Below the pieces are notes generated by a model, which saw only the letters and a program-made list of their open reading frames with translations, did not search any database and was not told where the DNA came from. Shown here piece after piece: positions 6,091-13,280 of a stretch of 13,280 bases of DNA (the stretch's first letter is position 1; every line of letters begins with the position of its first letter). The DNA is from Clostridia bacterium (GTDB taxonomy: Bacteria > Bacillota_A > Clostridia > Oscillospirales > CAG-272), in NCBI GenBank assembly GCA_017445115.1, contig JAFSUU010000058.1, positions 1 to 13,280 of the forward strand. The letters are read 5' to 3'. The position numbers were made by a program, and so were the translations under genes.

Positions 6091-9000
6091 ATGCTTCAGA
6101 TAAAGAACGTAAGCAAGACGTACCGAACCGGCGCGTTTGTTCAGAAAGCTTTAGCGGACGTATCGCTCGGCTTCCGGGACTCTGAATTCGTCGCGATCCT
6201 CGGCCAGAGCGGATCGGGAAAGACGACTCTTTTGAACGTGATAGGCGGTCTTGACCGCTATGACGAGGGCGACCTGCTCATCAACGGAGTATCGACGAAG
6301 AAATACAAGAGCCGAGACTGGGATACGTACCGCAACCATTCGGTCGGTTTCGTTTTTCAGAGTTACAATCTGATCCCGCATCAGAGCGTTTTATCGAACG
6401 TTGAACTTGCGCTTACGATCGGAGGAGTATCGAAAACCGAGAGGAAGAGGCGCGCGCGCGAGGCGCTCGACAAGGTCGGGCTGTCCGATCATATCTATAA
6501 AAAGCCTTCTCAGCTTTCCGGCGGTCAGATGCAGAGGGTCGCGATAGCTCGCGCTCTCGTGAACGATCCCGACATACTGCTCGCGGACGAACCTACCGGC
6601 GCTCTCGACAGCGACACGAGCACTCAGGTGATGGACCTTCTCAAGGAGGTTGCGCGCGACAGGCTCGTCGTCATGGTGACTCACAATCCGGAGCTGGCGC
6701 AAAAATATGCGACGCGCATCGTCAACCTGAAGGACGGAAGAATAGTATCGGACAGCGATCCTTTCGAGCCGGACGAGACGGTCGCGGAAGAACGCCCCCG
6801 CAAGAGGTCGGGGATGTCGTTCCTTACCGCGCTGAATCTGAGTCTCAACAACCTTTGGACGAAGAAAGTGCGCACGCTTCTCGTCGCATTCGCGGGATCT
6901 ATCGGCATAATCGGTATCGCGATGATCCTTTCGATGTCAAACGGCGCGAACGAATACATCAGAAATATCCAAGAGGAGACTTTAAAGAGCTATCCTCTGC
7001 AGATAACGGACACGAGCTTTAATCTCGCCTCGATGATGTCCCTCAGAGGGACTGCGGGAAACGGCGGTCCCTCGGACGAAGGAAGTTCCGCCGAGGTCAG
7101 GGAATGGCGCGCCGTGACCGGTCTGTTTTCGCACGTTTCAAACAACGATTTAAAGAGCCTGAAACAGTATTTTGAAAGCGGAAAGACAGATATAGATAAA
7201 TACGTTCAGACGATCCAGTACGATTACAATGTAACTCCTCAGATCTTTACGGTGAGCAACGGAAAGATTCGTCAGGTCAATCCCGACAGGTCCTTTGCGG
7301 CGCTCGGCTTTTCCGCGACGGATACGATGAGCAATATGATGACAACGTTCAGCAGTACCAGCAGTTTCTACGTCATGCCGTCGGATCCCGCGCTCTACGA
7401 AGGGCAGTATGAAGTCAAAGCGGGAAGGTGGCCGCAGAAGTATAACGAGTGCGTGCTCGTTCTGACGCAGAGGGGCTTCGTTGCCGATCTGACGCTGTAT
7501 ACTATGGGCAAGAAAGACCCGAGCGATCTCGACGAGATGATAAAAGCGTTTGCCGAAGGATATTCGAGCGACGTCGAAGACGTGACGAGAGATTACACGT
7601 ACGATGAATTCGTCGGCGTCACTTTCAAGCTGATAAATTCCGCCGACCGCTACACTTACGACGAAGACTTCGGCGTCTGGAGCGACCGTTCCGAAGACGA
7701 GGAGTTTATGAGAGAGCTGGTCGAAGGCGGTGAAGACCTCAAGATCGTCGGAGTCGTTCAGCCGAAAGAGGACAATTCTTCTCCTCTTCTGAACATAGGC
7801 ATCGCATATTCCGCCTCGCTTCCTCTTCATCTGATGGAGAATGCGCGCAATGCGGAGATCGTAAAAGCACAGCTCGCGGATCCGGATAAGGACGTTTTCA
7901 CAGGCGCGCTTTTCGGCGAGGATTCGGGCCGTTCGTCTTTTGATCTTTCTCGGCTGTTCAAAGTCGACGAAGAGGCGCTGTCGAAGGCTTTCGGCTTTGA
8001 CGCGGACGCCGTTGCTTCGTCTTTGGGCACGGATCTATCTTCGCTCGATCTTTCGGACATAGATCTTTCGGGCATGGATTTTTCGGATTCGCTCGATCCC
8101 GCAGCTTTTTCCGATCTTTTGTCCGGCGTCGGCTCGTTCGATCCCGCGGAGCTTATGGGACTTTTGAAGATCAACGCGACGGAAGAGGATATGTCGGCGC
8201 TGTTTGAAAAACTGATCTCCGGTTACACCGATTATTCGGCAAAAGACCCGTCGACCGATTATTCAAAGCTTCCCGAAGCGTTTGCCTCGTACCTCGCGAC
8301 GGAAGACGCGTGGAAAGCGATAATCGACGGCGTCAACGCTTCACTTGAAGAGAACGGCGCGATGTTTATTGACGCAGACGATATAAGCGCTCTGTTTGAG
8401 ACTGTCTTCGCGGACTTTTCAAATTATGCCTCGGAGCATCCTGAGGACGCAGGGAACCTTGAAAAACTGGTCTCCGATTATCTTGCCACCGACGCGGTGA
8501 AGGAGATGACGGAGGGCGCCGCGGAGGAATTCCGCTCACGGCTCTCCGCCTTTGTGATCAAGCCGGAGCAGGCGCAGAAGATCGGCGCGGACGTGCTTTC
8601 GTCCTACAGCGATTATGCCTCGAAGAACTCGCTCCCCGATCCCGCCTCACTTACGTCGTCGTTTGCGTCGTATTTGTCGTCGGACGAAGCGCAGGGAATT
8701 ATTACGGGATTTTTATCAGACGCGATAGATACCGACGCGATAGAGGAACGTCTGTCAGGAATGATGACCGACTACTCCGGAGAGCTCACGGATAAGATCG
8801 CGTCTGCGGTCAAAGACGCGGTAAACGGCGCCGCAGGGCAGCTAGGCGGCGTGATCCGGGATAAGCTCGGAGGTCTGGCGGGCGGCATCGAAAACAGTCT
8901 GAGGGATGCGTTCAATTTCGACCCCGACGCGCTCGCAGGGGCGATTGGCTTCAATATGAGCGCAGGAGAGCTTCGCGATTTTATGACGTCCGTTCTTACG

Positions 9001-9636
9001 AATGAGACGGGCAACTATAAAAGCAATTTGAAAAAGCTCGGATACGCGGAAGAGGACGATCCCTCGATGATAACCATTTATCCGGTCGATTTTGAAGGCA
9101 AGACCGCCGTTAAAAAAATAATTGACGGTTATAACGATCAGATGGAGAAGGCGGGCGACGACGAAAAGGTCATCGTATACACGGATATAGTAGATACTCT
9201 TATGAGTTCAGTTACTACCATAATAAACGCGATAAGCGGAGTTCTCGTTGCGTTCGTCGCGGTATCCCTTATTGTTTCGTCCGTTATGATCGGCGTCATA
9301 ACCTATATCAGCGTTCTCGAAAGAAAGAAGGAGATCGGTATACTTCGTTCGATCGGCGCTTCAAAAAGAAATATCTCCAACGTATTCAACGCGGAGACGT
9401 TCATAATCGGCGCGCTTGCGGGCGTCCTCGGTATAGCCGTCACGTCGGTGCTTCTCGTTCCCGCAAATCATATTATCCACTCGCTCGCGGGACAGAATGA
9501 CATCAACGCGATACTTCCTCCGTTCGCGGGAGTGGTCCTGATACTGCTCAGCATCGTTTTGACGCTGATAGGAGGGATCATACCGTCGAGGAAGGCGGCG
9601 AAGAGCGATCCGGTCGCAGCACTCAGAAGCGAGTAG
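6091..9636 (+). CDS. ABC transporter ATPase fused to FtsX/MacB-like permease with large ectodomain
   Basis: The product is 1181 residues. The N-terminal ATPase (1-220) has Walker A GQSGSGKTT (38-46), Q-loop Gln90, signature LSGGQ (142-146), Walker B ILLADEP (162-168) and switch His198, close to the LolD/MacB subfamily. The first membrane helix is at about 261-282. A ~760-residue extracytoplasmic domain follows (283-1045). Three more helices (about 1046-1072, 1104-1123, 1145-1164) frame the FtsX motif ERKKEIGILRSIGASK and the end PSRKAAKSDPVAALRSE. Such proteins use ATP for mechanical work across the membrane, such as peptide or antibiotic export or envelope control, rather than classical import; the substrate is unknown. 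The ectodomain has four DLSxx pentads (648-667) and three ~64-residue repeats. ATG 6091 follows AAAGGAGG. An earlier in-frame ATG (6013) lies inside the -10 box. No partner gene is adjacent, so it may act as a homodimer. Confidence 0.9.
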   Translation: MLQIKNVSKTYRTGAFVQKALADVSLGFRDSEFVAILGQSGSGKTTLLNVIGGLDRYDEGDLLINGVSTKKYKSRDWDTYRNHSVGFVFQSYNLIPHQSVLSNVELALTIGGVSKTERKRRAREALDKVGLSDHIYKKPSQLSGGQMQRVAIARALVNDPDILLADEPTGALDSDTSTQVMDLLKEVARDRLVVMVTHNPELAQKYATRIVNLKDGRIVSDSDPFEPDETVAEERPRKRSGMSFLTALNLSLNNLWTKKVRTLLVAFAGSIGIIGIAMILSMSNGANEYIRNIQEETLKSYPLQITDTSFNLASMMSLRGTAGNGGPSDEGSSAEVREWRAVTGLFSHVSNNDLKSLKQYFESGKTDIDKYVQTIQYDYNVTPQIFTVSNGKIRQVNPDRSFAALGFSATDTMSNMMTTFSSTSSFYVMPSDPALYEGQYEVKAGRWPQKYNECVLVLTQRGFVADLTLYTMGKKDPSDLDEMIKAFAEGYSSDVEDVTRDYTYDEFVGVTFKLINSADRYTYDEDFGVWSDRSEDEEFMRELVEGGEDLKIVGVVQPKEDNSSPLLNIGIAYSASLPLHLMENARNAEIVKAQLADPDKDVFTGALFGEDSGRSSFDLSRLFKVDEEALSKAFGFDADAVASSLGTDLSSLDLSDIDLSGMDFSDSLDPAAFSDLLSGVGSFDPAELMGLLKINATEEDMSALFEKLISGYTDYSAKDPSTDYSKLPEAFASYLATEDAWKAIIDGVNASLEENGAMFIDADDISALFETVFADFSNYASEHPEDAGNLEKLVSDYLATDAVKEMTEGAAEEFRSRLSAFVIKPEQAQKIGADVLSSYSDYASKNSLPDPASLTSSFASYLSSDEAQGIITGFLSDAIDTDAIEERLSGMMTDYSGELTDKIASAVKDAVNGAAGQLGGVIRDKLGGLAGGIENSLRDAFNFDPDALAGAIGFNMSAGELRDFMTSVLTNETGNYKSNLKKLGYAEEDDPSMITIYPVDFEGKTAVKKIIDGYNDQMEKAGDDEKVIVYTDIVDTLMSSVTTIINAISGVLVAFVAVSLIVSSVMIGVITYISVLERKKEIGILRSIGASKRNISNVFNAETFIIGALAGVLGIAVTSVLLVPANHIIHSLAGQNDINAILPPFAGVVLILLSIVLTLIGGIIPSRKAAKSDPVAALRSE

Positions 9637-9681
9637 CAGAGATCGATAAACGCGGCGAAAATGATTCGGATTGTCAATAAC

Positions 9682-9706
9682 AAAAGGGGCTGTCAGCCCC
9701 TTTTTT
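9682..9706 (+). terminator. Rho-independent terminator after the ABC/FtsX gene
   Basis: AAAAGGGGCT (9682-9691) pairs with AGCCCCTTTT (9695-9704) around GTC, and T residues continue to 9706. The A-tract on the left also makes it usable on the minus strand. Confidence 0.9.
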
Positions 9707-9763
9707 GTTTCTCTTTTTTCAGAGTTTCCGAATGGGAAAATGAAATAATTATGCCATATCTTC

Positions 9764-9792
9764 TTTACAAGATTATTCGATTATGATAGAAT
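9764..9792 (+). promoter_or_regulatory. Promoter of the LRR surface protein gene
   Basis: TTTACA (9764-9769), a 17-nt spacer and TAGAAT (9787-9792) lie 38 nt before the start codon. The stretch between is AT-rich with no obvious operator. Confidence 0.65.
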
Positions 9793-9830
9793 ATTATTAA
9801 TATCCATTTTTTAATATTTGAGGTCAAAAT

Positions 9831-12800
9831 ATGAAGAAGCTATTGTCCGTAATTTTGTGTCTTTCGATGCTATTATCTCTCGCATCTGTTTTTCCGCAGA
9901 CCGTTTCTGCAGAAACCTGTACCAACCCGGGCGGGCATGAATATGAACTTTATGACTGGTATTACCCGTCGTCATGGGATGAAGAAGGGTACGAGATGTA
10001 CGAGTGTATATATTGCGGAGACACGTATTATGTCACTATCTACGATTACCCGGAAACTCCCCCGGAAACAATTTCCGAGTGGTGCGGACGTAATCTGATG
10101 TGGGAACTTGATACGGCAACCGGCGTACTTACGATCTTCGGGCAGGGGGATATGGATGATTATTTATTTGCGGGCGAATACGACGGATCATGTACCGGCG
10201 GGTGGTTTATTTCAGATATCGCGACTTATTCATCATATGTCACGTCGATCGTTGTTTGTTCAGGCGTTACGTCGATAGCGGCCGATTTGTTACACCGCTT
10301 CGGGTCGCTTGAAAGCATTACTATTTCCGACAGTGTAACGTCGATAGGAGACTATAATTTTCACGACTTAACGCTCCTTAAAAGTATTGTCGTTGACAGC
10401 GGAAATCCAGTATATCATTCAGCCGGTAATTGCTTGATAGAAACTGCGACTAAAGAACTTATTGCGGGCTGCAAAAACAGCGTTATCCCGTCCGACGGAA
10501 GCGTTACGTCGATAGGATACGAGGCATTTGACGGCTGCAGCGGACTTACAAGCATTAATATCCCCGACAGCGTGACGTCGATTAAAAGCACTGCGTTTTA
10601 CGGTTGCAGCGGACTTAGTGCGGTCTATATAACCGATCTTGCCGCATGGTGCGGAGTATCGTTCGACTCGAATCCTTTGTATTATGCGCACAATTTGTAT
10701 CTGAACGGTGAACTTGTAACTAATCTTGTTATTCCCGGTGGCGTAACGTCGATAGGAAACACTGCGTTCTCAGGCTGCACGTCGCTTGAAAGCGTTATTA
10801 TCGCCGACAGTGTGACATCGATTGGAAGATCTGCGTTTTCCGGCTGCACTTCGCTTAAAAGCGTTACTATCCCGAATAGCGTGACGTCGATAGGAGACGG
10901 TGCTTTTTGGGGCTGTACGTCACTTAATTACAATACTTATGATAACGCGCTGTATCTCGGGAATTCAAATAATCCATGCGTAATATTGTTCAAAGCATCA
11001 AATACAGGTATCGGATCATGTACCATAAACGAAAATACGAAATTCATTCAGGATTCGGCGTTTTACGGCTGTGCGTCGCTTGTAAGCATTACTATCCCCG
11101 ACAGCGTGACGTCGATGGGAGGAGGTACGTTTTCCAGCTGCACTTCGCTTGAAAGCGTTACCATCGGAGACAGAGTGACGGAGATAGGAAACCATGCGTT
11201 TTCCGGCTGTGAATCACTTGAAAGCGTTACCATCGGCGACAGCGTGACGTCGATAGGAGACGAGGCGTTTCGCGATTGCAGGTCGCTTGTCAGCGTAACT
11301 ATCCCCGACGGCGTGACGGAGATAGGAGAATATGCGTTTGCATGGTGTACGTCTCTTGCAAATGTGACGATCCCGAACAGCGTGTCGTGGATGGGACGCT
11401 GTGCGTTTTGGGACTGTGCGTCGCTTGCCAGCGTTACTATCCCGAATAGCATGACGTATATAGCGCCACAGACGTTTTCATGTTGCGAGTCTCTTGTCAG
11501 CGTTACTATCCCCAACAGTGTGACGGCGATAAGGTACGGTGCGTTTTCCGGCTGTGAGTCTCTTGTCAGCGTTACTATCCCGAAAAGCGTGACGGAGATA
11601 GAAGAAGGCGCATTTGACTTCGGCGAATCGCTTAAAGACGTTTATTATACCGGCACGGAAGAAGAATGGAACGACATTTATTTTGAAAACGGCAATTATT
11701 TTTATGATCTTACAGTACATTTTAACAGTCCCGATCCCTATCCCTATCCCGATCCCGGCTCGGGTTCAGGCTCCGGTTCAGGCTCGGGTTCAGGTTCAGG
11801 CTCGGGACACGGCTCCGTTATACCTCAGCAATCTGAGTTGAGTTCTTTAAAATATACTATTAACGTAAACGGTGAAAATTGCGAAACAGAGATATATAAT
11901 TCAAGATCTCTCAGCAGGATAATTGGCGCTGCTGTATCCGCCGACAATAACAGACTGCAGATATCAAAAGAAGGTTACAACACAGTCGACATACCGAACT
12001 GTACGCTTACGAATTACAAAAAACTCGCCCTCGTTCCGACAAACTTTACAAGAGGAATATCTGCGGTACACTGTAACGGAGTGGACGCGCTTGTAAATTC
12101 TGTTGAGGCTGTTCGTGAAAAACACGAAGTTTTGAATATCAACATTTACACAAGCGAGAGCGACGTGGTTGAGTATTGCTTATTGGAGAACGGGCACTAT
12201 ATCGCTTCAAATACCACCGGGGTGTTTTCCATTGATTCCGCTGACGTGACGAAGGACGCGGTGATAAGCGCGCTCGTTAAATTTTCAAACGGCGCTCAGA
12301 GCAAGATGGTGAAAACTAACATTAAGTCCGTCAGCAACGTAGAAATAGATATAAAGGCAGGAGACGTCATCAATTTTAAGATCCCGGATAATTTGTGGCT
12401 GGTCGGAGGAAAAACACTAAAAATATCGTTAAAGAATCTTCCTTTTTGTTGGACGACAGATCCCGAAACAAATACGTATAAAATCGCTTTCGGAGTGAAA
12501 CAGACAGTGAATTCCGACGGATCTGAATTCAATTTTGAAAAATTCTGCAAAACCGTAAAGGATATGAGCAAGGCGGTCTTTTTGAAAAAAGGTATGTCAA
12601 ATTACATTGCAGAAAAAACGAAATCAGATCTGGAAAAAACGAAGCTCAGTGATTTCGATCTTGATTTTACCGTTGCGGGATATGCAGAAGGAACATACGG
12701 CGAAAACGAAATACAGTACATCAAAGGCAACTTGTACTTTGAAATTGAAGGAAGCTACAGTCACGAATGGCAGGCACATGCAGGTCCTGTTCCGATTGTA

Positions 12801-13280
12801 ATTAAGCTCAAGGTTTCCGCAGGCGTTGTTACCGTTTGCGGCATTGAGCTTGACTTCACCGGAAACTTGTCATTTAACATACCGAACTTAAAGATCACGC
12901 TGCCTAAGATCAAAGCGTCGGGAGGCTTCGGAGTAAAACATGTCGGAGATATTTCGGTTTACGGAGAGGTCAGCAACACTATCAACTATGAGCCGACGCT
13001 CGTAACAGCGTCTCTCACGGGAGAGCTCGGTCTTTCAGCAAAGTTCTTCGTTTTTGAAGGAAAGGTGAAGCTCTGGGACGGAACTCTTGAGTATTACCGC
13101 CAGTATTTTGGCAGATCAGGTCAGATGAATTACCTTTCGATGATGTCCGAGGAAGAGGTAGAGGAATATATCCTTGATACTGACAACTATAGTATCAACC
13201 GTCCGAAGAATACTTCGGAATGGCTCGGCGATACTGTAAGTATCGGAGAGCCTGCGAACTTCTTGTCGGACGGCGAAGGA
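9831..13280 (+). CDS. Secreted BspA-like leucine-rich repeat protein (3' end outside window)
   Basis: The frame stays open for all 1150 codons to the window edge. Residues 1-27 are a signal peptide (MKK, hydrophobic core, cleavage after VSA). Residues 30-75 resemble a Cys/His metal-binding-like module (GHEYELYDWYY...CIYCGDTYY). Residues 85-113 carry the CGxNLxW...GVLTIFGQGDMDDY motif that commonly precedes BspA repeats. About 16 units of a 23-residue LRR_5 repeat (VTSIGxxAFxxCxSLxSVTIPxS) span about 146-600, capped by VYYTGTEEEW. A PDPYPYPDP plus (GS)8 linker follows at 634-661. Residues 662-1150 are an unrecognised, apparently beta-rich region. Such proteins are surface-exposed and often mediate adhesion or matrix binding. 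No LPxTG, SLH or dockerin is visible, but the end is missing. ATG 9831 follows GAGGT at 9820-9824. Confidence 0.85.
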   Translation, partial: MKKLLSVILCLSMLLSLASVFPQTVSAETCTNPGGHEYELYDWYYPSSWDEEGYEMYECIYCGDTYYVTIYDYPETPPETISEWCGRNLMWELDTATGVLTIFGQGDMDDYLFAGEYDGSCTGGWFISDIATYSSYVTSIVVCSGVTSIAADLLHRFGSLESITISDSVTSIGDYNFHDLTLLKSIVVDSGNPVYHSAGNCLIETATKELIAGCKNSVIPSDGSVTSIGYEAFDGCSGLTSINIPDSVTSIKSTAFYGCSGLSAVYITDLAAWCGVSFDSNPLYYAHNLYLNGELVTNLVIPGGVTSIGNTAFSGCTSLESVIIADSVTSIGRSAFSGCTSLKSVTIPNSVTSIGDGAFWGCTSLNYNTYDNALYLGNSNNPCVILFKASNTGIGSCTINENTKFIQDSAFYGCASLVSITIPDSVTSMGGGTFSSCTSLESVTIGDRVTEIGNHAFSGCESLESVTIGDSVTSIGDEAFRDCRSLVSVTIPDGVTEIGEYAFAWCTSLANVTIPNSVSWMGRCAFWDCASLASVTIPNSMTYIAPQTFSCCESLVSVTIPNSVTAIRYGAFSGCESLVSVTIPKSVTEIEEGAFDFGESLKDVYYTGTEEEWNDIYFENGNYFYDLTVHFNSPDPYPYPDPGSGSGSGSGSGSGSGSGHGSVIPQQSELSSLKYTINVNGENCETEIYNSRSLSRIIGAAVSADNNRLQISKEGYNTVDIPNCTLTNYKKLALVPTNFTRGISAVHCNGVDALVNSVEAVREKHEVLNINIYTSESDVVEYCLLENGHYIASNTTGVFSIDSADVTKDAVISALVKFSNGAQSKMVKTNIKSVSNVEIDIKAGDVINFKIPDNLWLVGGKTLKISLKNLPFCWTTDPETNTYKIAFGVKQTVNSDGSEFNFEKFCKTVKDMSKAVFLKKGMSNYIAEKTKSDLEKTKLSDFDLDFTVAGYAEGTYGENEIQYIKGNLYFEIEGSYSHEWQAHAGPVPIVIKLKVSAGVVTVCGIELDFTGNLSFNIPNLKITLPKIKASGGFGVKHVGDISVYGEVSNTINYEPTLVTASLTGELGLSAKFFVFEGKVKLWDGTLEYYRQYFGRSGQMNYLSMMSEEEVEEYILDTDNYSINRPKNTSEWLGDTVSIGEPANFLSDGEG
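10266..11640 (+). repeat. 69-bp tandem coding repeats of the LRR domain
   Basis: The words ACGTCGATAGGA, GCGTTTTCCGGCTG and AGCGTTACTATCCC return at about 69-bp spacing, or multiples of it, matching the 23-residue protein repeat. The last units (about 11430-11600) are the closest to each other at DNA level. Two longer insertions with low repeat similarity interrupt the array (about 10388-10494 and 10926-11050). Such repeats can expand or contract by recombination or slippage. Confidence 0.75.

Noticed and set aside
11063..11515. 150-codon minus-strand ORF with repeats
   Set aside because: It is the antisense reading of the LRR repeats; the plus-strand frame has a signal peptide and family motifs.

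Overview
The window looks like the genome of a Clostridia-type Bacillota, most likely an uncultured gut or rumen member. This rests on Tn4451/Tn1549-style mobile genes, AAGGAGG-type ribosome binding sites, sigma-A-like promoters, T-tailed terminators, tRNA genes with encoded CCA, an ABC/FtsX fusion permease and a BspA-type leucine-rich repeat surface protein. The species cannot be named from this sequence.

Left part (1 to about 5575): one arm of an integrated mobile element. At the left edge the first 18 codons of a TetR-like regulator run leftwards, divergent from a tnpV and DUF6809-type gene pair. Each direction has a promoter with a 17-bp spacer. Next comes about 970 bp without a convincing gene. 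It holds an 18-bp inverted repeat built from 9-bp GTTATACCC units, a terminator, and three tandem copies of a ~190-bp noncoding repeat with conserved pairing potential. Two very small ORFs follow, then a probable transfer origin (GTCAC iterons, several inverted repeats, an IncP-like ATCCTG nick motif) and a mobC-type relaxosome gene. The relaxase expected after mobC is absent. A ParB-like gene, a TnpW-like small gene and a TnpX-type large serine recombinase follow with stop/start overlaps or short gaps. The recombinase can excise or integrate the element. With oriT and MobC but no relaxase in view, transfer would need help in trans or from genes outside the window.

Middle (5575 to 6090): chromosomal flank. 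Two tRNA genes on the minus strand (Leu-TAA, then initiator fMet-CAT) share a strong promoter and are followed by two hairpins with T-tails on the minus strand. The initiator tRNA has two adjacent U-U mismatches in its T stem.

Right part (6091 to 13280): two monocistronic genes on the plus strand. The first encodes a 1181-residue ABC ATPase fused to an FtsX/MacB-like permease with an unusually large extracytoplasmic domain containing ~64-residue repeats. After a clear terminator and a new promoter comes a secreted BspA-like LRR protein, open at the window end (1150 codons seen), with about 16 LRR units, a (GS)8 linker and an unrecognised C-terminal region. These look like resident cell-envelope functions unrelated to the mobile element.
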